Of a stretch of DNA of 64,000 bases, positions 43,101 to 51,835 are shown one piece after another. The notes below the pieces were generated by a model, which made no database searches, was not told the origin of the DNA, and saw only the letters and a program-made list of their open reading frames with translations. The number at the start of each line of letters is the position of its first letter. Positions within the stretch are counted from its first letter, which is position 1. Source of the stretch: Aquibacillus albus (lineage in GTDB: Bacteria; Bacillota; Bacilli; Bacillales; Amphibacillaceae). The position numbers and the translations under genes are program-made. The stretch is from the NCBI RefSeq assembly GCF_016908325.1, contig NZ_JAFBDR010000020.1:1-64000 (forward strand). The letters are read 5' to 3'.

Positions 43101-43106
43101 AGGATA

Positions 43107-43142
43107 AGCACATCCTGTTTAAATCGGGATGTGCTTTTTTCA
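43107..43142 (+). terminator. Riboswitch-controlled terminator
   Basis: AGCACATCC (43107-43115) pairs with GGATGTGCT (43127-43135) and is followed by six Ts. AGGAT (43101) can also pair with ATCCT (43112), giving a competing fold. Which state is terminated is not decided by the sequence alone. Confidence 0.75.
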
Positions 43143-43168
43143 AGTATTCAGAAAAAGGGGATTAAGAT

Positions 43169-45013
43169 ATGGCTAAAATGTCTAATTTTAAAAAACAGCA
43201 TATAGAGTCGATGGTTCATAGTCACCATATCTTAGAAATGCTCGCTAACAATTCCTCGACTTTTAACATACTTGAAGAATTGGTTTCTATACTAGAACAT
43301 GCAATACCGAATTCCATGTGCTATATCTATTTGAAAAATAATAATCGGAATATTTTAGATAACGGAATTGGTCCGAATCTTCCCAAGAAATATATTCAAT
43401 CGATAGGTAGTATAAAGGTGGGTCCAGAAGCAGGGGCTTGTGGGAGAGCAGCATTTTACAAAAAAAATATAATCGTTTCAGACATAAGCACAAGTCCCTT
43501 GTGGAAGGAATATAAACCATTAGCACTAGGTTATGGGCTTAAAGCCTGTTGGTCCATTCCTATTTTCTCTCCGACAAATAAGGTGGTAGGAACCATTGCT
43601 GTTTACTTTACAAAAAAATATAGTCCGGATTCAACAGAGTGGAAGAGAATAGAGCCGTATATAAAGTTGGCAGGTATTGTAATTGATTACAAACAATCAG
43701 AATTAGAGATAGAACAAATCCGCCAATATGATTCTGTAACCGGGTTACCTAACGCTATTAAATTTAAGCAAGATGTAAAGCAGGTATTGGACCAAAGCCA
43801 GCTTAGAAAAGAGCAAAGCAAGTTCGCTATCGTTTTTTTAGATCTAGACCGATTTAATGTAATTAATACCTTAGGGGGCTATCAATTTGGAGATATTGTA
43901 CTAAAAAAAGTAGCTAAGACGATATCCCAGAGTCTAGGTGAATATAGCTTAATAACGAGGTGGAATAGTGATAAATTTATTTGCCTTATTCCTTATACGT
44001 TTAACAAAGATATACAAGCAAATATTTCCACAATTTTGAATAACTTACACAAACCTCTTGAAATAGAACAACATGAATTTTTTATTAAAACAAGTATAGG
44101 AATAAGCTGTTACCCAAAGGATGGAACGGATGTTGAGTTACTAGTTAAAAACGCCGAGCTTGCAATGAAAGAGGCAAAGAGTAAAGGTGAAAACAAATGC
44201 ATCTATTACACTTCCTCCATGAATGCCAATTTATCCGAACAAATAATTATAGAAAAAGATCTTCGTCATGCTATAAATCGAAATGAATTTTTATTATATT
44301 ATCAACCTCAGCTTGACTTGTCTAACAATCAAATTGTTGGGCTAGAGGCTCTTATTAGATGGCAGCACCCTAATTTACAGTTAATGGCGCCAGATAAATT
44401 TATGAAAGTTGCAGAAGAAACGGAATTAATTATTCCAATTGGAGAGTGGGTTTTACGTACTGCTTGTAATCAAATGAATTTCTTAAAAACGAAAGGGTAT
44501 CCATGTCGATTATCGGTTAACCTTTCAAGTATACAGTTTCTTCAAGATAATTTAGTAGACATGGTACAAGATGTAATCACGGAATCAGGAATAGATCCAA
44601 ACAATTTGGTATTAGAAGTAACAGAAAGTACGCTTGTAGAAAACTTGGATGTCACGGTTGATCAATTAAAAAGGTTAAAATCCATAGGAGTTCAAATTGC
44701 CTTAGATGACTTTGGAACTTTATATTCTTCTTTAAATTACTTAAAGCATTTTCCGATTGACATTATTAAGATTGATAAGTCGTTTGTCAGAAATAGTGCA
44801 TCTGATAAGCGAGATATAGAAATTTTGAAAACAATTATTCGATTAGGGAAAAATTTGAAGTTAAAAGTTTTAGCTGAAGGTATAGAGACAAAGAATCAGT
44901 TAGAGATGCTTAAAGCATTAGATTGTGAGGAAGGACAAGGTTACCTTTTTAGTAGGCCATTAGCAATGGAAGAATTCATAAAAAATTTATATACAGTGGG
45001 AAATGGAATGTAA
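43169..45013 (+). CDS. GAF-GGDEF-EAL protein, predicted c-di-GMP phosphodiesterase
   Basis: A 614-residue cytosolic protein with AAAAAGGGG before the ATG. GAF domain about residues 15-175 (GPEAGACGRAAFYKKNIIVS). GGDEF domain about 180-345 is degenerate: the active-site loop reads WNSDK (in ITRWNSDKFICLI), so cyclase activity is not expected. The EAL domain at about 355-605 keeps its catalytic set: GLEALIRWQHP, LSVNLSSIQFL, LEVTEST, ALDDFGTLYSSL, IKIDKSFV, LAEGIET and GQGYLFSRPL. It should cleave c-di-GMP, and the riboswitch in its leader would close a feedback loop. A ligand of the GAF domain may modulate it. Confidence 0.9.
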   Translation: MAKMSNFKKQHIESMVHSHHILEMLANNSSTFNILEELVSILEHAIPNSMCYIYLKNNNRNILDNGIGPNLPKKYIQSIGSIKVGPEAGACGRAAFYKKNIIVSDISTSPLWKEYKPLALGYGLKACWSIPIFSPTNKVVGTIAVYFTKKYSPDSTEWKRIEPYIKLAGIVIDYKQSELEIEQIRQYDSVTGLPNAIKFKQDVKQVLDQSQLRKEQSKFAIVFLDLDRFNVINTLGGYQFGDIVLKKVAKTISQSLGEYSLITRWNSDKFICLIPYTFNKDIQANISTILNNLHKPLEIEQHEFFIKTSIGISCYPKDGTDVELLVKNAELAMKEAKSKGENKCIYYTSSMNANLSEQIIIEKDLRHAINRNEFLLYYQPQLDLSNNQIVGLEALIRWQHPNLQLMAPDKFMKVAEETELIIPIGEWVLRTACNQMNFLKTKGYPCRLSVNLSSIQFLQDNLVDMVQDVITESGIDPNNLVLEVTESTLVENLDVTVDQLKRLKSIGVQIALDDFGTLYSSLNYLKHFPIDIIKIDKSFVRNSASDKRDIEILKTIIRLGKNLKLKVLAEGIETKNQLEMLKALDCEEGQGYLFSRPLAMEEFIKNLYTVGNGM

Positions 45014-45027
45014 AGGAGAATGGAAAG

Positions 45028-45240
45028 ATGGAGATGGCTAATTGTCCGGAGTGTAATCAACTATTTATAAAGGATAAACATGAAATTTGTCCTCAATGCT
45101 ACCAGAAGGATGCCGAAGCTTATAAAGAATTAACGTCCTTAATAAAGGAAAAACCTTCTATTCCATTAAATGAAGCTTTTGATCAATTGGATATTTCTTC
45201 AGATACCTTTTTACGTTGGAGGAGGAATGGAAGGATTTAG
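45028..45240 (+). CDS. YvyF-like (flagellar operon) zinc-ribbon protein
   Basis: A 70-residue protein with CPECNQLFIKDKHEICPQCY, two CxxC pairs of a zinc ribbon, followed by the IPLNEAFDQLDISSDTFLRW segment typical of the TIGR03826 family encoded by yvyF in the B. subtilis flagellar region. Function of the family is unknown. AAGGAGAATGG precedes ATG 45028; it lies 14 nt after the phosphodiesterase stop, so the two are likely co-transcribed, linking it to motility/c-di-GMP control. Confidence 0.8.
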   Translation: MEMANCPECNQLFIKDKHEICPQCYQKDAEAYKELTSLIKEKPSIPLNEAFDQLDISSDTFLRWRRNGRI

Positions 45241-45376
45241 GGATAATATCCTAAAAACTAACGCAAATGCAGTGTATGTTTTTACATAGGCTATCCCGTA
45301 TATGGATAAGGCTTAAAGAAACGCCAAAGTAATGACAGGATATAAACGGAAGAAAACATAAAAAGGGTGAGACAGC
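45241..45376 (+). promoter_or_regulatory. Structured leader of the LuxR-type gene (unassigned)
   Basis: Small stems can be drawn: ATGT/ACAT around 45279, TATCC/GGATA (45293-45307), and GGC/GCC enclosing TTAAAGAAAC. A purine-rich AAACGCCAAAGTAATGACAGG block follows in two parts. The pattern did not match any riboswitch class recalled. It may be a promoter with AT-rich leader only. Confidence 0.3.
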
Positions 45377-46012
45377 ATGAAAATGACTATTATTAAAGAA
45401 CCGAATCTACTAAGAGACGGAATTATAAAGATATTACAAGAATACTTTCTCGAACATGAAGTTGTAGCATATGGATCTAAAGACTATTTGACACTACAAA
45501 GGGAAACGAACGATGAAAACGGGTTAGTAATCATAGATTGTGATACAGCAATTAACCTTTTTTCGACAATTGATTTCTACAAAAACAAAAATAAAAAAGT
45601 GATTGTATGGATATCGAATAGGGACGATGTTAGGCTGATAGATTTATTCCAATTAAACCTGGATGGATATTTTTACAATGGCATGGAAAAAGAGGAATTG
45701 TTAGCTGCTGTTCGCGGCGTAAGAGATGGAATACAGTATATCCATCCAATTTTATCACCAGTCCTATTAAAGGATTATGCTCGATTGCATAAGACAACTC
45801 CCGATAAACCAGTTGGGGTGTTTTCGGAACGCGAGTGGGAGGTAATAGAATTACTGACACAAGGGTTTAAAAATGAACAGATTGCCAAATTACTTTTTAT
45901 TTCTGTTGAAACGGTTAAAAACCATGTCAGCCAAATCCTAAAAAAACTGGGTGTTCCTGATCGGACAAATATTGTATTAACTGCAATAAGAAACAATTGG
46001 GTATCCATTTAA
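45377..46012 (+). CDS. LuxR-type response regulator-like protein (NarL/FixJ)
   Basis: A 211-residue protein. The N-terminal receiver-like half has the strand-end LVIIDCD with a candidate phospho-acceptor near residue 53, though the acidic pair normal at strand 1 is replaced by KEPN, so phosphorylation is doubtful. The C-terminal HTH is clear: FSEREWEVIELLTQGFKNEQ, IAKLLFISVETVKNHVSQIL, KKLGVPDRTNIV. AAAAGGGTGAG precedes the ATG. Orphan response regulators of this form act in motility, competence or secretion in Bacillus; the c-di-GMP and YvyF-like genes next to it suggest motility or biofilm. Confidence 0.8.
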   Translation: MKMTIIKEPNLLRDGIIKILQEYFLEHEVVAYGSKDYLTLQRETNDENGLVIIDCDTAINLFSTIDFYKNKNKKVIVWISNRDDVRLIDLFQLNLDGYFYNGMEKEELLAAVRGVRDGIQYIHPILSPVLLKDYARLHKTTPDKPVGVFSEREWEVIELLTQGFKNEQIAKLLFISVETVKNHVSQILKKLGVPDRTNIVLTAIRNNWVSI

Positions 46013-46054
46013 GAGGATTTCATTATTATCAAATGATGAACGCGAGGATAGACT

Positions 46055-46207
46055 ATGACCAAGAATAGAAGGAATCTTAGAATTCAAATTGAATTAAAGC
46101 GAAAAGAAATGATTCAATGCGGGAAAAAATATGGTTTGGATCATCACAAAACATTATACACAAGTAAGGAACTAGATATATTAATCAATAAATTTTTAAA
46201 AAAATAG
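46055..46207 (+). CDS. Spo0E-like aspartyl-phosphate phosphatase
   Basis: A 50-residue protein behind GAGGATAG: IQIELKRKEMIQCGKKYGLD and HKTLYTSKELDILINKFLKK. The two-helix hairpin with the S-x-E-L-D motif is the Spo0E family hallmark. These proteins dephosphorylate Spo0A~P and so oppose sporulation. It follows the LuxR-type gene by 42 bp and could be co-transcribed. The active-site aspartate in SKELD is present. Confidence 0.8.
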   Translation: MTKNRRNLRIQIELKRKEMIQCGKKYGLDHHKTLYTSKELDILINKFLKK

Positions 46208-46377
46208 ATGTTGATTTAGTGGGAAGGGAAGACAATCATACATCGATAAAGGAATAAATAGACATTTGGAAACCAAACATATATGGTACAACCTTATGTA
46301 AACAACACCTCTGAGTAGTCGCCTCATAAGTAAAGTCTTTCATTTGAAATTGAATGTAAAGGAGAGACGTTCATATA

Positions 46378-46566
46378 ATGATCAATTTTAAAGAAATACA
46401 AACTTGCTACAAATGTAAGGAAGAAAAACACCACAGTGAATTTTACGATAAAGGAAATCGTTTTATGAGTTGTTCGGATTGTCGTAGCCAGAGAATCCAT
46501 AGAAGAGAATCAATTAAAACATTATTGGAGAGAGAGCAAAAAATAAAGAAATATGGTGCACTCTAA
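46378..46566 (+). CDS. Small zinc-finger-like protein
   Basis: A 62-residue protein with QTCYKCKEEKHHSEFYDKGN and RFMSCSDCRSQRIHRRESIK, two CxxC pairs around a histidine-rich loop. This is the layout of small zinc-binding HNH-like or ribbon proteins found near phage and accessory genes. AAAGGAGAG is 10-14 nt before ATG 46378. No catalytic residue set is clear. It ends just before a REP-like copy. Confidence 0.6.
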   Translation: MINFKEIQTCYKCKEEKHHSEFYDKGNRFMSCSDCRSQRIHRRESIKTLLEREQKIKKYGAL

Positions 46567-46576
46567 TTTTCCGCAT

Positions 46577-46855
46577 GGTACCGTCACAGTGACGCCCCGG
46601 ATTTTGTCGAAAGGCATCCGGAAAGCTCTGTAGAGAAAATTTTTGCGGGACTGTTTTATTGGTATAACCGTATCAATTGAACCTTCAATTATATATTATA
46701 TTTATGAATGTTAGCCCTAATTACTTACGAGGAGTTAGGTTTTTTTAATTTGGAGGGATAAATAGTATCAAACACTTGAGTTAACCAATGCAGGGCCTAT
46801 TACTATAGTTGAAAGCTACATATCCTTGGTTACTGATCTTGATCTGTACATCGCT
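46577..46855 (+). repeat. 280-bp duplicated segment beginning with a REP-like copy, copy 2
   Basis: Begins GGTACCGTCACAGTGAC, then GCCCCGGATTTTGTCGA (46577-46611). The remainder matches 28085-28330. Between the copies a 17-bp stretch (CATATAACAAG region) present in copy 1 is missing here. No gene is visible inside it. Confidence 0.8.
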
Positions 46856-47564
46856 ATCAACCGAATCTGAGAAGTCGGTACTAGGTGCCCCATTCATGTT
46901 TGGTTTCTTTTTGAAAATTTTCCAGGGATTATATTTTTTGAGATATTAACCGATATCGGGTACCCAACCCTAGATTGAAAGAAGGATATCAGGGAACCAG
47001 GGGTCGGTTCTTCCCCTTCATATGTTAAAGGATGTAGAGTGTATCGTTGTCCACCATATTGAGGAGGCGGTTCAGATATAGGAGGACAAGAGTCTTTGTC
47101 GTTCCAACCTCAATCATCTCCAATGGAAAGTCTATCAAACTCCCCAAATGCTTATCAAAATGGTTTCTAGAAATGAAATGTGTAGTCGATCTGCGTTTTC
47201 ATTTATTTTTCCACCTGATTGATGCTTTCGTGTACTATCACTATCTCTAACGTAGTCACGTAATACTTTTCTGAATCCACCATTGGCTAGGGTACCTGTG
47301 TCACCACTCGGAAAAATTAGTGGATTTTGTCGAATGAGTGGTTAGGTGGAATTGTAAGGGATTGTTGATTTTGTGAACAGCTGCTCACAAAATCTAGCAA
47401 TATATTTACTTGGAGATAAAAAGTTCCTTCCCCTTCTTTTCCTTTTGTTTTTAGTTGGTTCTGGTTCGTAGCTTTAATTATACTGATAATATTAAGATAA
47501 ATGCTGTTATTGTTACGTTAGAAATAATTGAATAATCACACAATACATGAAGTGCTTTATTTAA
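46856..47564. other. Gene-free stretch with a REP-like copy
   Basis: An open frame at 47047-47250 has no ribosome-binding site and no protein-like pattern and is not called. A REP-like variant lies at 47291-47333, and the inverted repeat GATTTTGTGA/TCACAAAATC at 47367-47394 may serve as terminator for the AraC gene on the other strand. Confidence 0.5.
47291..47333 (+). repeat. REP-like element, CACCACTCG variant
   Basis: GGTACCTGTGTCACCACTCG is followed by AAATTAGTGGATTTTGTCGA. Confidence 0.65.
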
Positions 47565-48437
47565 CTATTTTTTTCCTAAATATTTTTTTCTAAACTTACT
47601 TGGGGCTATGCCCTCATGTTTTTTGAATAATCTTGAAAAATAAGCAAATTGAGAGAAACCACATTCTTCTGAAATCTTCTCTACACTCCACTGTTTAGAA
47701 ACTAGTAACAGTTTTGCATGGTCCAGTCGCGTTTTATTTAAATATTCAATAGGAGAGTATCCTAAAACTTCCATCATACACCTGGAAATATGATTTGGAT
47801 GAAAACTTAATTCTTGACCTAATTCCTTATAACCAATCTTTCTAGTGAAATTTTTCTTTATAAATGAAGCAGCCTCCTCAGCGATAACTACAGATTGTGA
47901 GGATTTTTCAAGTTGATTTAGAGAAGATAATTCTTGTAATAGTTGTTGGAATTGTAATTGTTGTTGCCATTCCCATGAAGGTCTAACTTCTGAGTTAACC
48001 TTTAAAATTTGTTCACAAATATGCTTGAAATGATCCCAATTTTGAAGCTTAGAAAGCTTTTGAAGTGTTATGGGGAACCTGTGTTCCTTGAAAGGGTGGA
48101 GTTTTAATTCCAAAAAATCTTTATGGTTAGTATTGTTAGTTTGACTTTCATTAACTACTGACCATTGAGATGGATTAAAATGAAACCAATAAAAATGTGT
48201 TTCTTGCTTACAAGGATAGGTTGAAAAATGGTGCCCATCTGGATAAAGGATTAGAGACATACCTTCTTCAACTACATATTCTTGATTATTCTCTCCCATG
48301 AATAGACACCCCTTTGTAACTATTAGCAAATCGAAAAGGCCGATATTGAAGCGTGTTGAATGAGTCTCCCCTATTTTATAGGTATCTTCACCAACTGCAA
48401 TAAGACTTGGCAAGGGTGGAGAGAAAAATTGTAGCAT
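47565..48437 (-). CDS. AraC family transcriptional regulator
   Basis: About 290 residues from ATG 48437, chosen because AAGGATG lies upstream; an upstream TTG (48470) has no such site. The N-terminal cupin-like part includes FNIGLFDLLIVTKGCLFMGE and FSTYPCKQETHFYWFHFNPS. The C-terminal double HTH includes IGYKELGQELSFHPNHISRC, YLNKTRLDHAKLLLVSKQWS and ISEECGFSQFAYFSRLFKKH. It is transcribed away from the GH127 gene at 48565 across a 127-bp gap, the usual layout for an activator of a divergent sugar operon. Arabinose or an arabino-oligosaccharide is the natural inducer. Confidence 0.88.
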   Translation of the reverse strand: MLQFFSPPLPSLIAVGEDTYKIGETHSTRFNIGLFDLLIVTKGCLFMGENNQEYVVEEGMSLILYPDGHHFSTYPCKQETHFYWFHFNPSQWSVVNESQTNNTNHKDFLELKLHPFKEHRFPITLQKLSKLQNWDHFKHICEQILKVNSEVRPSWEWQQQLQFQQLLQELSSLNQLEKSSQSVVIAEEAASFIKKNFTRKIGYKELGQELSFHPNHISRCMMEVLGYSPIEYLNKTRLDHAKLLLVSKQWSVEKISEECGFSQFAYFSRLFKKHEGIAPSKFRKKYLGKK

Positions 48438-48564
48438 ATGTTTCACATCCTTATTGTTTGAATTGTGCAAATTTTTGTTTAAATTAATAGTTTTTATATT
48501 GAGATTATAACATTAAGATAGTACTAGAAACATTTTTAAATTAATTTAATTAAGGAGGTAAACG

Positions 48565-50439
48565 ATGGAGAAAACTAGTGAATTAAAGTTAACGAAAACT
48601 CCATTCCAATCACTACCCCTTGGAACTGTCAAGCCTATGGGATGGTTACAGAATCAGCTAAAAATCCAAGCAGATGGTTTTACAGGACATCTTGATGAAC
48701 ATTGGGATGATGTTGGTCCAAATAATGGCTGGCTTGGAGGAAATGGAGATAGTTGGGAAAGAGGTCCTTACTACTTAGATGGTTTAGTTCCACTTGCTTT
48801 TTTATTAGAGGACGAAAAACTTATTGATAAGGTAAAGGTATGGATTGAAGCAACCTTAGATAGTCAAAGAGAAGATGGCTCCTTTGGCCCTAGTAATTTA
48901 AGACAAAATAATAAAACTGTAGCTGACCAAGATTGGTGGCAAGAAATGATTATGCTGAAAGTACTTACACAGTACGAGGAAGCTACCAATGATAAAAGAA
49001 TTGTTCCGTTTATGCAAAAATATTTTCAATATTTATTGAAAGCGCTGCCGAAATATCCTTTGAAAGAATGGGCTCAAGCTAGAGGGGCGGATTTATTATT
49101 ATCAATCCACTGGCTATATGAAAGAACCGATGATCCAAAGTTGTTGGAATTAATTGATATTGTTGAAAAACAAACGATAGATTGGACCGGAATTTTCTCT
49201 AATTTTCCTTACTGGCGAAAGCAGAATGAATGGGATCACCGGATACATGTTGTAAATGTTGCAATGGGAATAAAAACCCCAGCCATGTTGTATCGAAGCA
49301 GCAAATCAGAATATCAAAAACAAGCAATTTATAAAGGGATTGAGAGTTTGATGACATATCATGGGCAAGCCCATGGAATGTTTTCAGGTGATGAGTGGCT
49401 GTCCGGAACGCATCCAAGCCAAGGAGTCGAATTATGTGCGGTAGTTGAATACATGTTTAGTATGGAGAATTTAGTTAGAGTTATTGGAGATGGAAAATTT
49501 GGGGATATCCTTGAAAAAGTTGCTTTTAATGCACTTCCTGCAACGATTTCTCCTGCTTGGGATTCACATCAATATGATCAACAAGTAAATCAAGTTATTT
49601 GTAATTCAGCAAATCGTCCATGGGTAAATAAACCGGACTCAAACACGTTTGGTTTAGAACCTAATTTTGGATGTTGTACCTCAAATATGCATCAAGGGTG
49701 GCCTAAGTTTACAACTAGTCTTTGGATGAGTTCAGAAGATAATGGATTAGCAGTAATTTCTTATGCACCATGTCAAGTTGAATTTACTGTTTCCGATAAT
49801 GTTAAGACCAGAATTAATGTAAGTAGTGATTATCCATTTCGAGATAGTGTAAGTATGGAAGTCAATTTAGAAAAAGACGCTACGTTCTCAATGTATTTAC
49901 GAGTACCAAACTGGTGTAAGCGTTTCAAAGTAAAAGTTAATGGCATCGATCAAACCTATGAAATGAGTAATAATTTTGCACAAATAACTCGTACCTGGAG
50001 TGATAATGATGTTGTAGAAATAGGTCTACCAATGAGTATTGAATTAAATGAACGTAATAATAATGCTGTCAGTGTGCAACGTGGACCTTTAGTATATGTA
50101 TTACCTCTTGAAGAGCAATGGGTTAAGATTCGAGAAAGGGAAAGATTTCATGATTGGGAAATTTATCCTAAATGTGCTTGGCAATATGCCCTTATTGCTG
50201 AAAAAGAATTTGATGTCAAGTTTGAAGAAATTAAAACTCAGCCGTTTAACACGGATTCACCAGTAAGGCTACTCACTCAAGGAAAATTACTATCTAATTG
50301 GATAATGGAAAATAATTCTGCAGCTGAACCACCATTTAATCCGAAATTATTTCCTGGTACAAATGAAGATACAATCGAGCTTATACCATATGGTTGTGCC
50401 CGTTTAAGGATTGGAGAATTTCCAATTTTGAGGAATTAA
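48565..50439 (+). CDS. GH127-family (DUF1680) beta-L-arabinofuranosidase-like enzyme
   Basis: A 624-residue cytosolic protein. The alpha/alpha-barrel has PMGWLQNQLKIQADGFTG, DQDWWQEMIMLKVLTQY and GTHPSQGVELCAVVEY. The C-terminal part carries jelly-roll domains. Zn ligands and the cysteine nucleophile of GH127 align as E289 and C291 (ELC) and C370-C371 (FGCCTSNMHQG). TAAGGAGG precedes ATG. GH127 removes beta-L-arabinofuranose; relatives (GH146 and other DUF1680 groups) act on similar linkages, and this protein differs from the second GH127-like enzyme at 55484, so the two probably cut different bonds. Confidence 0.85.
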   Translation: MEKTSELKLTKTPFQSLPLGTVKPMGWLQNQLKIQADGFTGHLDEHWDDVGPNNGWLGGNGDSWERGPYYLDGLVPLAFLLEDEKLIDKVKVWIEATLDSQREDGSFGPSNLRQNNKTVADQDWWQEMIMLKVLTQYEEATNDKRIVPFMQKYFQYLLKALPKYPLKEWAQARGADLLLSIHWLYERTDDPKLLELIDIVEKQTIDWTGIFSNFPYWRKQNEWDHRIHVVNVAMGIKTPAMLYRSSKSEYQKQAIYKGIESLMTYHGQAHGMFSGDEWLSGTHPSQGVELCAVVEYMFSMENLVRVIGDGKFGDILEKVAFNALPATISPAWDSHQYDQQVNQVICNSANRPWVNKPDSNTFGLEPNFGCCTSNMHQGWPKFTTSLWMSSEDNGLAVISYAPCQVEFTVSDNVKTRINVSSDYPFRDSVSMEVNLEKDATFSMYLRVPNWCKRFKVKVNGIDQTYEMSNNFAQITRTWSDNDVVEIGLPMSIELNERNNNAVSVQRGPLVYVLPLEEQWVKIRERERFHDWEIYPKCAWQYALIAEKEFDVKFEEIKTQPFNTDSPVRLLTQGKLLSNWIMENNSAAEPPFNPKLFPGTNEDTIELIPYGCARLRIGEFPILRN

Positions 50440-50469
50440 ACATAAAAGAATGTATTTTATTAACATTAT

Positions 50470-50507
50470 TGTAAGCCCTTACAACATTTTGGATTATTAG
50501 TTTATAT
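50470..50507 (+). promoter_or_regulatory. Promoter with overlapping cre-like site
   Basis: TGTAAGCCCTTACA (50470-50483) fits the cre consensus TGTAANCGNTNACA except for C in place of the central G. It overlaps a promoter with TTACAA (50479-50484) and TTATAT (50502-50507), 17 bp apart. Overlap with the -35 box predicts CcpA repression of the sugar importer. Confidence 0.6.
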
Positions 50508-50523
50508 AAAGGGGAGTAAAAAC

Positions 50524-51786
50524 ATGTTTAATAAAAAGTTAGGTTTGATATTTCTTATCGTTGCTTTTCTGGCTCTTGTGGGTTGTGCTTCTGGTTCATC
50601 AGGTGAAAATAGCTCATCTGATGGAGATAAAGAGCTTTCTCTTTGGGCAAGAGAAGCTAGTGCGGATTTAATGGGCGATGCAGTAGAAGCGTTTAACTCA
50701 AAGGACAATGGAATTAAAATTAATGTTAAATCAATCCCAGCCGATAACTTTTCAGATCAACTGGCAACTGCTTATGCTTCTGAATCAGCACCAGATATTG
50801 TAGCGATAGATTTAATTCTAGCTCCTTACTATTCTTCAATAGGTGCATTTAAAGATTTGTCTGAGAGATATGAGAGCTTAAGCTTTAAAGATGAATTAAA
50901 TCAGTCAATGCTTAATTTAGGTGAAAGAGAAGGAAAACAATATGCATTACCTTATAGTTCAGACGTTTCAGCTTTAATTTATAACAAGGATCATTTTGAG
51001 GATGCCGGATTAGACCCTGATAGCCCTCCTGAAACGTGGCAGGAATTAAGGGATTATGCCAACCAACTGACAACTGATGATCGGTTTGGATACGTATATT
51101 CTGGAGGTAGTGCAGGTGGCCTAATGTTTACTTTTATGCCTTATGTTTGGGGAAATGGTGGTGCAGTTTTAAGTGATGACGGAACTGCAGCGGAAATAAA
51201 CTCACCTGAAGCAATAGAAGCTTTACAGTTTTTCACCGATCTAACTCAAACAGATAAAGTTACCCCTGAAGGAGTTACTACTTATGTTAATGAAGCAGAA
51301 GATGCCTTTACTTCAGGTAAGGTAAGCATGATTGTTTCTGGAAACTATGTTGTTGGTAAATTAAATGAAGATTATCCAGACTTAGATTATGGTGTGGCGT
51401 TAATTCCAAGAAATGAAGGAAAAGAACATTCTTCATTCAGTGGTGGAGAATTAATTGCTATATCTAAGTCAACAGAATATGTTGATGAAGCATGGGAGTT
51501 TATAGAATACGCACTTACCGAGGATGTGCAAGTAGAGGCATTTGCATCTAATGGAATTATCCCAGTAAGAAATGATTTTGTAGAAAATAAATATTTTAAA
51601 GAAGAGCCAAAATACCAAGTGTTCGCAGAAGCAGCAAATTATGCTAATGCACCTTATACAACTAAATATAACGAATTATACAATCCTATTTTAAGCGGTC
51701 TTCAAAAGGCTTTTAGCGGGGAACTAAGTCCTGAAGATGCCGTGGTTGAAATAAGTGATGGTATAAATGATGTATTAAACAAATAA
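50524..51786 (+). CDS. Sugar ABC transporter substrate-binding lipoprotein
   Basis: A 420-residue family 1 binding protein. The signal LGLIFLIVAFLALVGC places the lipidated cysteine at residue 21, followed by a Ser/Gly linker. ELSLWAREASADLMGDAVEA and SAPDIVAIDLILAPYYSS are typical of sugar-binding MalE-like proteins. AAAGGGGAG precedes the ATG. It leads an operon with two permeases and no ATPase. With flanking GH127 genes it is expected to bind arabino-oligosaccharides. Confidence 0.9.
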   Translation: MFNKKLGLIFLIVAFLALVGCASGSSGENSSSDGDKELSLWAREASADLMGDAVEAFNSKDNGIKINVKSIPADNFSDQLATAYASESAPDIVAIDLILAPYYSSIGAFKDLSERYESLSFKDELNQSMLNLGEREGKQYALPYSSDVSALIYNKDHFEDAGLDPDSPPETWQELRDYANQLTTDDRFGYVYSGGSAGGLMFTFMPYVWGNGGAVLSDDGTAAEINSPEAIEALQFFTDLTQTDKVTPEGVTTYVNEAEDAFTSGKVSMIVSGNYVVGKLNEDYPDLDYGVALIPRNEGKEHSSFSGGELIAISKSTEYVDEAWEFIEYALTEDVQVEAFASNGIIPVRNDFVENKYFKEEPKYQVFAEAANYANAPYTTKYNELYNPILSGLQKAFSGELSPEDAVVEISDGINDVLNK

Positions 51787-51835
51787 AAGGAGAGAGGATA
51801 TCCTCTTTCCTTCCTTTTAAACAAGGAGGGCACTT

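Noticed and set aside
43017-43205. 62-codon open frame
   Set aside because: It overlaps the c-di-GMP riboswitch and terminator, which explain the sequence better.
47047-47250. 67-codon open frame
   Set aside because: It lacks a ribosome-binding site and lies in repeat-flanked decayed DNA.
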